Shown here: positions 1 to 7,884 of the stretch, piece by piece
Position numbering within the stretch: position 1 is the first letter of the stretch
Layout of the letters: every line of letters starts with the position of its first letter
Assembly: GCF_028596025.1 (NCBI RefSeq)
Contig: NZ_CP117167.1
Span: 3,038,001-3,102,000 of the forward strand
Reading direction: 5' to 3'
DNA length: 64,000 bases
DNA from: Mucilaginibacter jinjuensis
Lineage (GTDB): Bacteria > Bacteroidota > Bacteroidia > Sphingobacteriales > Sphingobacteriaceae
Program-made: the position numbers and the translations under genes
Notes under the pieces: generated by a model
What the model saw: only the letters and a program-made list of their open reading frames with translations
Told to the model about the DNA's origin: nothing
The model's database searches: none

Positions 1-112
1 TGTGGTGTATGCAGGTATTATATTGAGGTGCTAATATATATTATTGTATACTAAATTAAACACTTCGCTTTTTGTTTTAAAATTTGATTATTTGTTTTAC
101 TGAAATAAATAA

Positions 113-135
113 CCCTTCCCGAAAAACGGAAAGGG
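113..135 (-). terminator. Rho-independent terminator of rnpB
   Basis: Read on the minus strand, CCCTTTCCG and CGGGAAGGG form a nine-pair stem closed by a T-rich loop, followed by a T-rich stretch. It lies directly beyond the 3' end of the RNase P RNA. Confidence 0.75.
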
Positions 136-140
136 TATTA

Positions 141-527
141 ACCAGCAGCAAAGCTGTAAGCCGGGTTCTGTGTTGCCCTGATGGGCAATTTCTATCATTA
201 ATCTGTTCCTGAACATTGCTGCCAGGCTCTAACAACCTACCCATCCCAACCATGTTGCAAGCAACATATAAAAGCGAGCAGCTTTAAATTTGGGACCTAT
301 TTGGTTTTTCAACTCCTGAGGTTTACCGTCATCCCGGTCGCCCGGTAATGCCGTGAGCTCTTACCTCACGTTTTCACCCTTACCCCAACAAGTTGAGGCG
401 GTATTTTTTCTGTGGCACTTGCTGTCACCGGCTGGTACGATGCCTTCCCGTTAGGAAGCAGGACGCTCTGTGTTGCCCGGACTTTCCTCCGCCCGCCCGA
501 AGGCAAAGCAGCGATAGAACGTTTTGC
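141..527 (-). ncRNA. rnpB: RNase P RNA (bacterial class A)
   Basis: This is the catalytic RNA of ribonuclease P, which removes the 5' leader from pre-tRNAs. On the minus strand the 5' part contains the conserved GAGGAAAGTCCGGGC block (CR-I). The middle contains the ACAGAAA...ACCGCC block, and the 3' part ends with ACAGAACCCGGCTTA (CR-V). The length of about 390 nt fits class A. The 5' end is set by a TATCTTTG -7 box just upstream (533-540) and by weak P1 pairing; the 3' end lies just before the terminator hairpin. Both ends are uncertain by several bases. Open reading frames inside this RNA are not genes. Confidence 0.95.
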
Positions 528-532
528 AACAA

Positions 533-540
533 CAAAGATA
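533..540 (-). promoter_or_regulatory. -7 box of the rnpB promoter
   Basis: The minus strand reads TATCTTTG, a perfect match to the Bacteroidota -7 consensus TAnnTTTG. It sits about six bases before the inferred 5' end of RNase P RNA. A TTG lies about 23 bases further upstream, slightly wider than the usual spacing. Confidence 0.6.
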
Positions 541-828
541 CGTTTTTTGAATTTGTTAAGCCTCAACTCTTAATTTGTTAAGTATACGAAATGTGGATTT
601 GTTAATAAAATGCGCTTGTTTTCGCTAATAAATAGGCGTGTTTTTGTTATAAAAATTAACAAATAAGGTATCTCAATATAAATTTAGTAAATCGTATTGA
701 TAGTAAACAAAATCTTAGTAAACAGCGTTTTATAAATACCAATTAAACAAGTAACTAAATTATTAACCCGGAGCGAAATTACCGGAAATGAGAAGCCGGT
801 TATTCTGCTCGATTTATTCAATCGGATT

Positions 829-1014
829 ATGAGATCATTATTAATGACCGAGGCATACAACCATGCCGAAGAGCTGCGTACTTCCCTGGAAACAGACCTC
901 GAAATTATGGAGTCATTCGAAAAATTAATGCAATTGGAGGAGCAAATAGATGAAAAGGTTGAAAAAAAGAAAAAGGGCGTTGTTAAACATTTGCATTACC
1001 GCCGAACAGCTTAA
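829..1014 (+). CDS. Small hypothetical coiled-coil protein (61 aa)
   Basis: The function is not recognised. The product is rich in Glu and Lys, with a run of heptad-like Leu, Ile and Met positions between about residues 12 and 45 that suggests a single helical coiled coil. The tail is basic (EKKKKGVVKH). The codon use resembles that of neighbouring genes. A second in-frame ATG six codons in (position 844) is an equally good start because neither has a clear ribosome binding site. The 288 bases upstream, back to rnpB, are AT-rich and show nothing else. It stands alone and converges on the cytochrome c gene across a repeat element. Confidence 0.5.
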   Translation: MRSLLMTEAYNHAEELRTSLETDLEIMESFEKLMQLEEQIDEKVEKKKKGVVKHLHYRRTA

Positions 1015-1016
1015 GC

Positions 1017-1134
1017 GAATTTGTTGATGAGGTGATTTGTTGATTTGTCAATGATCCTGAGTGAGCTTAATTGCCAAATCGACAAATTATCTAATTGCTA
1101 AATTAGAATTGTCTCATTGACAAATTGAAAGATC
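1017..1134. repeat. Low-complexity word repeat in inverted arrangement
   Basis: The left arm (1036-1054) contains ATTTGTCAATGA; the right arm (1114-1131) contains its complement TCATTGACAAAT. Between them lie further variants of the word AATTGCCAAAT/AATTATCTAATTG. The element fills the gap between two convergent genes, and its right arm encodes the end of the cytochrome c gene. Confidence 0.7.
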
Positions 1135-1536
1135 CTTATTCACTTCCTCAACCTTAACACCACCCAATTTGTTGCCGAATGAATTTTTAACATAGGTTAA
1201 TACCTGCGCAATTTCAATAGGAGCAAGGTCTGAAGGAGGCATTTGGTTTTGATAGGGCTTATTATGCACGATAATAAGTTTGCCGGCGAGCCCGTATTTA
1301 AGAATACAGGCTAGTTGAGCTTTGTTTTGTTTGAGGTAAACCGAATCTGTAAGCGGGGGCATTAATGCAGATAAACCTTCGCCGGTATTACCGTGGCAGT
1401 TTTGGCAATGGTTTTGGTAAACCACAGCACCGGCTGTGAAAGCGCGTTTATATTCAATATCCTCATCGTTCATACAGGATGATATGATCGATACAAAAGC
1501 AGTTAGTAAAATAAGGGCGCTTAGCTGCCGCTTCAT
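1114..1536 (-). CDS. Mono-heme cytochrome c lipoprotein
   Basis: This is a small electron carrier that should be anchored in the periplasm by an N-terminal lipid. The signal peptide ends in the lipobox ISSC (Cys21). The heme c attachment site is CQNCH at about residues 44-48. A later Met in the NQMPPSDL segment (about residue 98) is the likely sixth heme ligand, as in class I cytochromes. The start ATG overlaps the stop of the upstream SCO-family gene by four bases, so the two are probably translationally coupled. This suggests a link to cytochrome oxidase assembly or copper handling. The last five codons and the stop (LSICQ*) are encoded by the repeat arm at 1114-1131, so the C-terminus appears to have been changed by a repeat insertion. 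Confidence 0.88.
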   Translation of the reverse strand: MKRQLSALILLTAFVSIISSCMNDEDIEYKRAFTAGAVVYQNHCQNCHGNTGEGLSALMPPLTDSVYLKQNKAQLACILKYGLAGKLIIVHNKPYQNQMPPSDLAPIEIAQVLTYVKNSFGNKLGGVKVEEVNKDLSICQ

Positions 1537-2168
1537 TGTACAATGGTTTGGTCGGGTTCGGCTTGCAGTATTTTAATATCGGCTATCATTTTAGTAACCT
1601 CGTTAGGGTCTGTACCCAAATACGAACCACGAACGCGTTTTTGCTTATCGATCAAGATAAAATAACCATCGTGTACGTTTCCTTCACGGGCTTCAACCAT
1701 GTAGCTTTTGGCCAGTTTGTAGGTTTCTTCTTTTTGCCCTTGCAGAAACAGCCAGTTTTTACCGGTGATGCCTAAATTATCAGCATACTTTTTCATCACA
1801 GCAACACTATCATGTTTGGGGTCGATGGTGTGTGAGATGATTTTAAAGTCGCCAACATTTTTAAACTCTTTGTAAACAGCCAGCATATTGCGGTGCATAA
1901 CGGGGCAAATGCTTGGGCAGGTGGTAAAAAAGAAATCGGCCACGTAGATATTACCATCCAGGGTTTTATTGCTTACGCTATCACCATACTGGTCAATAAA
2001 ATTAAACTTGGGTATGGTTTGATAAATGGTATCGGTTACTGTTTTGCCATCAACTGTTTTGGTATCAGCTTCGCGATTACCCAGAATAGGTAATGTTTTG
2101 TTACTCGCAGAATTGCTGCAAGCGCTTATAGTTAATACACAAATTAGTGCGTAAAATAAGTTCCTCAT
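1533..2168 (-). CDS. SCO1/SenC family copper-binding lipoprotein
   Basis: SCO proteins have a thioredoxin fold and deliver copper to, or reduce, the CuA site of cytochrome oxidase. The sequence shows a signal peptide with lipobox ISAC (Cys17), the copper-binding CPSIC motif (Cys84 and Cys88) in the segment FFFTTCPSICPVMH, and a His in NVHDGYF that matches the third copper ligand. The length (211 aa) is normal. The gene overlaps its neighbours by four bases on each side and is the middle member of a three-gene lipoprotein operon on the minus strand. Confidence 0.9.
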   Translation of the reverse strand: MRNLFYALICVLTISACSNSASNKTLPILGNREADTKTVDGKTVTDTIYQTIPKFNFIDQYGDSVSNKTLDGNIYVADFFFTTCPSICPVMHRNMLAVYKEFKNVGDFKIISHTIDPKHDSVAVMKKYADNLGITGKNWLFLQGQKEETYKLAKSYMVEAREGNVHDGYFILIDKQKRVRGSYLGTDPNEVTKMIADIKILQAEPDQTIVQ

Positions 2169-2590
2169 GGTTTTTTGTATTTAGACAATACCTGGGTAGA
2201 TTGGGTTATCGATGTATTTAACAACGAATCGATATGCATGATTTGTTTTTTCTGCTCCGCCAGATATTTCATCACATCATCATGCGATTTACCCTTATAT
2301 TCGGGATCAAACTTATGCATCCAGTTCTCCATCGCTTCATCGGCAGCACTAAGCTTGGCGCTTTGGGTTTTAAACTCCTCTTTTTGGTTAACAGCATCTA
2401 CGGGTGCAAACTTGTCGACCTTCAGCAAACTGTCAATTACAATTTTGTTGGTCATGGCTTTATCTTCGGCTTGCATCACTTTATCGTGTGTTGCCAAAAT
2501 ATCGTCCATCAGTTTTTTCTCATCGGCTTTATCATTGTTACAGGCCACAACGGTGAGGCATGCAAAGGCGGCTAACCAAACTTTTTTCAT
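2165..2590 (-). CDS. Hypothetical helical lipoprotein
   Basis: The function is not recognised. The signal peptide ends in the lipobox VVAC (Cys17). The rest is charged and predicted to be almost entirely helical, with heptad-like stretches (KLMDDILATHDKVMQ). Similar Bacteroidota proteins have been named after viral inclusion proteins, but that name carries no functional information. As the first gene of the operon, with a four-base overlap to the SCO gene, it may help that system in the periplasm; this is inference. Confidence 0.75.
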   Translation of the reverse strand: MKKVWLAAFACLTVVACNNDKADEKKLMDDILATHDKVMQAEDKAMTNKIVIDSLLKVDKFAPVDAVNQKEEFKTQSAKLSAADEAMENWMHKFDPEYKGKSHDDVMKYLAEQKKQIMHIDSLLNTSITQSTQVLSKYKKP

Positions 2591-2799
2591 GAGTATTAAG
2601 TATTATGCTGCCAAAGGTACTATTTAAGCGCAATTAGCAACCAAAAGTAAAATCAGTTTAAAATCATTATTTATTACGAAGATACATCACGTAATCATTG
2701 TCAGGCAATTTGAGACCTGCATAATTTAGCAATGATTTATTGAAAACATTAAACTAATTTACGTGCTTTGCGCAATTATCAAGAACCACTTGCCCTAAA

Positions 2800-3054
2800 A
2801 TGAGTTATTACGATATGAATCCTTTCGAAGTAGAAATCCCGATGATAGATCGCCCGTTGGTGATCACTGTTAAACACCGTGCCGAAGCCAATGCCAGCGT
2901 ATATGATCTATACTATGCCGATGGCTTATGCGGTTATATGTATTGTAATGAACATAATGTATGGATTTATAAACCGCATTTAAATGCCGCTTTATTGCTT
3001 GATGAAAACCATATCCAGCATTTAGGTAAGGCTATTGGAGAGCACTCTAAATAG
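2800..3054 (+). CDS. Conserved hypothetical protein (84 aa)
   Basis: No domain is recognised. The protein starts MSYYDMNPFEVEIPMIDRP and reads as a small mixed alpha/beta protein with several aromatic residues and two Cys (residues about 44 and 49). There is no signal peptide or membrane segment, so it is probably cytoplasmic. Codon use is typical of the region. It stands alone, about 200 bases from the divergent lipoprotein operon, and is followed directly by a repeat element. Confidence 0.6.
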   Translation: MSYYDMNPFEVEIPMIDRPLVITVKHRAEANASVYDLYYADGLCGYMYCNEHNVWIYKPHLNAALLLDENHIQHLGKAIGEHSK

Positions 3055-3055
3055 A

Positions 3056-3178
3056 GTCAAGAATCGAGAACCAAGAGTCAAGACAAACTCACACTACGTC
3101 ATTGCGAGGTACGAAGCAATCGCGAACTTTACTGAGCGGTTCCGCAGGTCGGGGATTGCTTCGTACCTCGCAATGACG
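3056..3178. repeat. Composite word repeat plus GTCATTGC palindrome
   Basis: An outer block of AGTCAAGAATCGAGAACC-type words (3056-3084) is followed by a long palindrome. The palindrome's left arm starts CGTCATTGCGAGGTACGAAG (3097) and its complement ends at 3178; about 30 bases lie between the arms. The same palindrome family recurs at 13161, 30227 and 32334. Confidence 0.85.
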
Positions 3179-3351
3179 AACTTAATTGGATTTTATTAGC
3201 TATTCCCTGTTTAAAATCATATTTTTAGCGCCGCTAAAGCGGGTGCTGCGTAAAATTAAGCTGGTCAATTATTTGAGTACTTCTTCGGGCATCCAAAACC
3301 CGCTTATTGGCAGCAGAATATCAATATTTGTCTTTTTAAACAGAATAAACA

Positions 3352-4662
3352 ATGAAAGTTTTAAAATTTGGCGGAACATCTGTAGGTAGCCCCGAGCGGA
3401 TGAAAAAGCTGCTGAATATTGTAAACGCTGATGAGCGCCAGATTGTGGTGTTATCTGCCGTTTCGGGTACAACCAATAGTCTGGTCGAAATAGGGCAGGC
3501 TTATCTTAAAAGCGATAAGGCCAAGGCCGCAACCCTGATTGCAGCACTAAAGGATAAGTACGAATTGTTTATTAAAGAACTGTTTAACGACGAAAAGTAT
3601 TTAAGCAGGGGTAAAGAGGTGATCGATTATCATTTCGGTTTGCTAAGCATGCTGAGCAACGATCTGTTTACGCCTATTGAAGATAAGATCATCCTGGCAC
3701 AGGGCGAACTACTATCAACCACTTTATATCATGTGTATCTGCAGGAAATTGGTGTACCATCGGTACTGTTGCCTGCGCTTGATTTTATGAAGGTTGATGA
3801 AGACCATGAGCCGATGGTTGATTACATTAACGACCATATTACGCCATTACTGAATAAGAATCGCGACAATAAACTCTTTATTACCCAGGGCTATATCTGC
3901 AAAAACTCTTTCGGCGAGATTGATAACCTGCGCCGTGGTGGTAGCGATTATACAGCATCATTAATTGGTGCAGCTATCCGTAGTGAAGAAGTGCAGATCT
4001 GGACTGATATTGATGGTATGCACAACAACGATCCGCGGATTGTGAAAGGCACGCAGCCAATCAGCCAGTTATCATTTGATGAAGCTGCCGAGCTGGCTTA
4101 CTTCGGTGCCAAAATTCTGCATCCGCAAAGCGTGTTCCCGGCACAGAAATATAAGATCCCGGTAAGGTTATTAAATACCATGGACCCACAAGCTCCCGGT
4201 ACATTAATTACCAATGAAAGTGATAAAGACGGTATTAAATCAATAGCTGCTAAGGATGATATTACAGCTATCAAGATCCAATCGAGCCGCATGTTGTTGG
4301 CTTACGGCTTTTTACGCCGTGTGTTCGAGGTATTTGAGCGTTATAAGACTTCGATAGATATGATCACCACATCGGAAGTGGGTGTATCTTTAACCATTGA
4401 TGATACCACGCATTTGGGCGAGATCACCAAAGAGTTAAACTCATTCGGATCAGTAGAACTGGATGTTAACCATACTATTATTTGTGTGGTTGGCGATTTT
4501 GGTGCCGATAAGCATGGTTATGCAGCACGCGTACTGGAATCGGTAAAGCACATCCCTATCAGGATGATTTCGTACGGAGGCAGCGATCATAACCTATCTT
4601 TGCTGGTAAAAACAGCAGACAAGGTAGAAGCTCTTAGAAGTTTACACAGCAGATTATTTTAA
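3352..4662 (+). CDS. lysC: Aspartokinase
   Basis: Aspartokinase phosphorylates L-aspartate, the first step towards lysine, threonine and methionine. The N-terminus KFGGTSVGSPERM is the family's nucleotide-binding signature. The LRRGGSDYTASLIGAAI segment and TDIDGMHNNDPR belong to the kinase domain. The C-terminal third should hold the two regulatory ACT modules (for example TTSEVGVSLTID and MISYGGSDHNLSLLV). The 436-residue length fits a monofunctional enzyme with no fused homoserine dehydrogenase. lysA follows 28 bases downstream on the same strand, so the pair looks like a lysine operon and this is probably the lysine-responsive isozyme. Confidence 0.93.
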   Translation: MKVLKFGGTSVGSPERMKKLLNIVNADERQIVVLSAVSGTTNSLVEIGQAYLKSDKAKAATLIAALKDKYELFIKELFNDEKYLSRGKEVIDYHFGLLSMLSNDLFTPIEDKIILAQGELLSTTLYHVYLQEIGVPSVLLPALDFMKVDEDHEPMVDYINDHITPLLNKNRDNKLFITQGYICKNSFGEIDNLRRGGSDYTASLIGAAIRSEEVQIWTDIDGMHNNDPRIVKGTQPISQLSFDEAAELAYFGAKILHPQSVFPAQKYKIPVRLLNTMDPQAPGTLITNESDKDGIKSIAAKDDITAIKIQSSRMLLAYGFLRRVFEVFERYKTSIDMITTSEVGVSLTIDDTTHLGEITKELNSFGSVELDVNHTIICVVGDFGADKHGYAARVLESVKHIPIRMISYGGSDHNLSLLVKTADKVEALRSLHSRLF

Positions 4663-4690
4663 TTAGAAAGATTTTTTAAAGCATTAATTA

Positions 4691-5878
4691 ATGTTTACCC
4701 AGGATATTACAAGCCGTTTTGGCCAATTAGAAACACCGTTTTATTACTACGATCTTGATGTATTACGCAATACCTTACAGGCTTGCCAAAGCGCAGCCCA
4801 AAAGTATGGCTACCATGTACATTATGCCATGAAGGCAAACTTTAACCCCAAGGTACTGCAAACCATTCAATCATACGGTTTTGGTGCCGATTGTGTGAGC
4901 GGTAACGAAGTTAAAGCTGCTATTGAATACGGTTTTGGTAAAGATAAGGTGGTTTTTGCCGGTGTAGGTAAATCGGACCGTGAGATCAATGCTGCCCTTG
5001 ATGCAGATATTTTCTGCTTCAATGTAGAATCTCAACAAGAGCTTTTGGTTATTAATGACCTGGCAGGAGCGAAGGGAAAAACTGCTAATGTAGCTATCCG
5101 TATTAACCCTAATGTTGATGCACATACGCACCATTACATTACTACCGGATTGGAAGAAAATAAATTCGGCGTTAACGTATGGCAACTGCCAGATGTGGCT
5201 GATACTTTACGTAATTGCAAAAATCTGAATTTACTGGGTATCCACTTCCATATCGGTTCACAAATTACAGACCTGGAGACTTTTAAAACCCTTTGTACCC
5301 GCGTTAACGAGTTAAGCGAATGGTTTGAGCAAAAAGGCTTCAACATAAAAGTGCTTAACGTTGGTGGTGGCTTAGGCGTTAATTATTACTCGCCTGATCA
5401 GGATAATATTGCCAATTTCGAAGCTTACTTTAAAGTATTTGCCGATTTTCTGAATGTAAAACCAAACCAGGAAGTACATTTTGAGCTTGGCCGTGCATTG
5501 GTGGCACAATCAGCCTCATTAATAGCACGTGTGCTATATGTAAAGAATGGTTTAAAGAAGAACTTCTTAATCCTGGATGCTGGTATGACGGAGTTAATCC
5601 GCCCGATGTTGTACCAGGCATACCACCAAATAGAAAATATTAGTCGGTTGTCAGTTGTCGGTTCTCAGTTGTCAGAAGAAAAAGAAGGCCAACAGCCAAC
5701 CCAATATGACGTTGTAGGGCCGATCTGTGAAAGCACAGATTGTTTCCGTAAGGATGTGGAACTACCCGAATCATTCCGTGGCGATTTAATTGCTGTGCGT
5801 ACAGCGGGCGCTTATGGTGAGGTAATGGCATCGCACTATAACCTGCGCGATCAGGTGGAGAGTGTTTATAGCGAATAA
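4691..5878 (+). CDS. lysA: Diaminopimelate decarboxylase with an in-frame repeat insertion
   Basis: This PLP enzyme converts meso-diaminopimelate to L-lysine, the last step of lysine synthesis. The PLP lysine is Lys48 in HYAMKANFN. GGGLGVNYY is the glycine loop that binds the phosphate, HFHIGSQI lies in the barrel, and CESTD (Cys346) is the active-site cysteine motif given by the partner subunit. Between YQAYHQIENIS and YDVVGPICES, residues about 317-337 (LSVVGSQLSEEKEGQQP) have no counterpart in family members as I know them. They are encoded by a repeat of intergenic type (5641-5700). The catalytic motifs remain intact on both sides, so the enzyme is probably active. Confidence 0.93.
   Translation: MFTQDITSRFGQLETPFYYYDLDVLRNTLQACQSAAQKYGYHVHYAMKANFNPKVLQTIQSYGFGADCVSGNEVKAAIEYGFGKDKVVFAGVGKSDREINAALDADIFCFNVESQQELLVINDLAGAKGKTANVAIRINPNVDAHTHHYITTGLEENKFGVNVWQLPDVADTLRNCKNLNLLGIHFHIGSQITDLETFKTLCTRVNELSEWFEQKGFNIKVLNVGGGLGVNYYSPDQDNIANFEAYFKVFADFLNVKPNQEVHFELGRALVAQSASLIARVLYVKNGLKKNFLILDAGMTELIRPMLYQAYHQIENISRLSVVGSQLSEEKEGQQPTQYDVVGPICESTDCFRKDVELPESFRGDLIAVRTAGAYGEVMASHYNLRDQVESVYSE
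5641..5700. repeat. Intergenic-type word repeat inserted in frame in lysA
   Basis: The DNA repeats the words CAGTTGTCGGTT and CAGTTGTCAG and then has a weak reverse copy, CAACAGCCAAC. The same words form the inverted repeat at 49177-49258, between two genes. The segment is exactly 60 bases (20 codons) and has no stop in the lysA frame. Confidence 0.75.
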
Positions 5879-5914
5879 CCCCCTCCTCGAAGGGGAGGGA
5901 GCAATGAAATGCGT

Positions 5915-5945
5915 AGAGACACAATACTTTGTGTCTCTTTTTTTT
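5915..5945 (+). terminator. Terminator after lysA
   Basis: AGAGACAC and GTGTCTCT form an eight-pair stem around an eight-base loop, followed by eight Ts. A second GC-rich hairpin (CCCCTCC/GGAGGG, near 5879-5899) sits just before it. Confidence 0.85.
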
Positions 5946-5963
5946 ATGCCGATAAAAAGCGTT

Positions 5964-6033
5964 GTCATGCTGAGCCCCGTCGAAGTATAAGCGTCGGCTC
6001 TCTGCACCATACTTCGACGGGGCTCAGTATGAC
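5964..6033. repeat. GTCATGCTGAG palindrome
   Basis: The left arm GTCATGCTGAGCCCCGTCG continues to 5988. Its reverse complement runs from about 6009 to 6033, with one mismatch near the outer end. About 20 bases separate the arms. It belongs with the palindromes at 7791, 32995 and 56630. The rest of the 511-base gap from lysA to the next gene holds the lysA terminator and one possible short ORF. Confidence 0.85.
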
Positions 6034-6133
6034 ACCCATTTCTCTGCATTCTTATCCTTAACAGAAACTTCATCTTAACCGCGCATTAACTTAACTGGCA
6101 ACCAGTAACTTAGTATTAACAAAATACAACGTT

Positions 6134-6223
6134 ATGAACTTGCTTGGTAGGATATACAGACTGTTCAACAGTTTACGTGAAAGGGTAATGCTGCAACGCA
6201 TTAAGTCGGTTTACATGCATTAA
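6134..6223 (+). CDS. Possible 29-residue basic peptide
   Basis: An ATG-initiated frame encodes MNLLGRIYRLFNSLRERVMLQ and eight further residues. The peptide is basic and amphipathic, with Leu, Ile and Val spaced as in a surface helix. It lies alone between the lysA terminator/palindrome and the glycosidase gene. There is no clear ribosome binding site or promoter, so it may be chance. Confidence 0.25.
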   Translation: MNLLGRIYRLFNSLRERVMLQRIKSVYMH

Positions 6224-6390
6224 TGGTGCTATTTTATTATTCTGTTTCCGGGCCTTTAAAAAGGCTTCCTGTCATTTCTCGCTTAAAAATTTATTTAAGC
6301 GATAGCTTATATTTTCTTAAAACTTTAGTGTGGCTCCATTGGTTTGTTGTTTCTTTGTTGTACTCTAAAAACAAGGAGGCATATTAAGAA

Positions 6391-7734
6391 ATGGGCGAAT
6401 TGAACAGAAAGCTTTTCGGTGACGATTTTGAGTGGGGGGTATCTGCCGCTGCATTGCAGACCGAAGGTGCATGCGACGCAGAAGGTAAAGGCCAGAGCAT
6501 CTGGGATGTGTTTTCTTCAAAAAAGGGCGCCATTTCAAACGGCGACCATCATCATACTGCCTGCGATTTTTACAATCGTTACCAGGAAGATATCGATATT
6601 GTTAAAAGCCTTAATATTCCCAATTTCAGATTTTCTATTTCGTGGACACGGGTTTTGCCTGAAGGTACAGGCAAGGTTAATCAAGCAGGTATTGATTACT
6701 ATCACCGGGTTATTGATTACTGCCTGCAACAAGGCGTTGAGCCCTGGGTTACGCTTTACCACTGGGATCTGCCTCAGATTTTAGAAGCCAAAGGCGGCTG
6801 GACTAACCGCGAGGTTGTTAAGTGGTTCTCTGAGTTTGTAACTATTTGTGCAGAGGCCTTCGGCAGTAAAGTAAAACACTGGATGGTAATGAATGAGCCA
6901 TCGGTATTTACCGGTGCAGGCTATTTTCTGGGGATCCATGCGCCGGGTAAGAGTGGCTTAAAGAACTTTGTACCTGCGGTGCATCACACGGTACTAAGTA
7001 TTGTTGCCGGGGCTAAAATATTACGCGATAAGTTACCTGCCGACAGACAAATAGGCACTACATTCTCCTGTTCATTTATTGAACCTTACTCGCAATCAAA
7101 GAGAGATATTGCTGCTGCAAAGCGAGCCGACGCTTTAATTAACCGGTTATTTATTGAGCCTATTTTAGGTTTGGGTTATCCCACCAGCGAGGTTACCGCT
7201 TTAAAGCGGCTCGAAAAAGTAATGTTACCCGGTGATGCTGAGAATATGAGTTTCGACTTTGATTTTATCGGCGTACAAAATTACACCCGTGAGTTGGTTG
7301 AATATTCTTTTTTTACACCTTATGTAGGCGCTAATTTGGTAAAAGCAACCAAACGAAACGTGCCAACTACAGAGATGGGCTGGGAAGTATACCCTGCTTC
7401 TATTTATGAAATGATTAAAAAGTTCGGTTCCTATCCGAAGGTAAAAAAAATCATTATTACAGAAAATGGGGTGGCATTTAAAGATAACCTTGTTGATGGC
7501 AAAGTTGATGATTCGCAACGGATTGCCTATTTACACGATTACCTGGAGCAGGTGCTGAAAGCTAAAAACGAAAGTTATAATGTAAAAGGCTATTTTGTAT
7601 GGACACTTACCGATAACTTTGAGTGGGCCGAAGGCTACCATCCACGTTTCGGACTTGTACATATCGATTTTGATACGTTGAAACGAACGGTTAAGAATTC
7701 GGGGTATTGGTATAGGGATTTGCTGGGAAGTTAA
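6391..7734 (+). CDS. Beta-glucosidase, glycoside hydrolase family 1
   Basis: GH1 enzymes hydrolyse beta-glucosides or related beta-glycosides with retention of configuration. The acid/base Glu is in the MNEPS motif (about Glu168) and the nucleophile Glu in IITENG (about Glu358). WTLTDNFEWAEGY near the C-terminus is the aglycone/glycone-binding signature. There is no signal peptide, so the enzyme should be cytoplasmic. The 447-residue length is standard. The start is supported by a strong AAGGAGG at 6373-6379, unusual for this phylum, where such sites are rare. Exact substrate specificity cannot be read from the sequence. Confidence 0.92.
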   Translation: MGELNRKLFGDDFEWGVSAAALQTEGACDAEGKGQSIWDVFSSKKGAISNGDHHHTACDFYNRYQEDIDIVKSLNIPNFRFSISWTRVLPEGTGKVNQAGIDYYHRVIDYCLQQGVEPWVTLYHWDLPQILEAKGGWTNREVVKWFSEFVTICAEAFGSKVKHWMVMNEPSVFTGAGYFLGIHAPGKSGLKNFVPAVHHTVLSIVAGAKILRDKLPADRQIGTTFSCSFIEPYSQSKRDIAAAKRADALINRLFIEPILGLGYPTSEVTALKRLEKVMLPGDAENMSFDFDFIGVQNYTRELVEYSFFTPYVGANLVKATKRNVPTTEMGWEVYPASIYEMIKKFGSYPKVKKIIITENGVAFKDNLVDGKVDDSQRIAYLHDYLEQVLKAKNESYNVKGYFVWTLTDNFEWAEGYHPRFGLVHIDFDTLKRTVKNSGYWYRDLLGS

Positions 7735-7884
7735 TTTGTCGATTAGCTAATTTGTCGATTTGTCAATGCTAAGCATTATTGAAAGGATCTTGTCATTCTG
7801 AGCGAAGTGAAGAATCTTCTTCAAGAAGTAGGTTAAATAACTATACAGGGCAAAGAAGATCCTTCGCTATCGCTCAGGATGACA
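7735..7884. repeat. Composite AATTTGTCGATT words plus GTCATTCTGAG palindrome
   Basis: Words of the type TAATTTGTCGATTTGTCAAT (7735-7767) precede a palindrome. The palindrome begins TGTCATTCTGAGCGAAG at 7791 and ends ATCGCTCAGGATGACA at 7884. The element lies between convergent genes and contains the last codons and the stop of the histidine kinase gene. Confidence 0.8.

Noticed and set aside
366..566. A 66-codon minus-strand frame and an overlapping plus-strand frame
   Set aside because: Both lie in RNase P RNA or its promoter; conserved RNA blocks explain the sequence.
2175..2627. Long plus-strand frame opposite the helical lipoprotein gene
   Set aside because: It is antisense to a gene with a clear lipobox and operon overlap; its product is low-complexity and Ser/Cys-rich, typical of a shadow frame.
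3097..3178. GTCATTGC palindromes as a CRISPR array
   Set aside because: Copies are scattered singly over tens of kilobases with no regular spacers and no cas genes.
3186..3389. Plus-strand frame before lysC
   Set aside because: It runs into lysC in another frame and has no recognisable domain; the lysC start is unambiguous.
5640..6073. Minus-strand frames over the end of lysA and the following palindrome
   Set aside because: They are translations of the repeat and of the lysA antisense strand.
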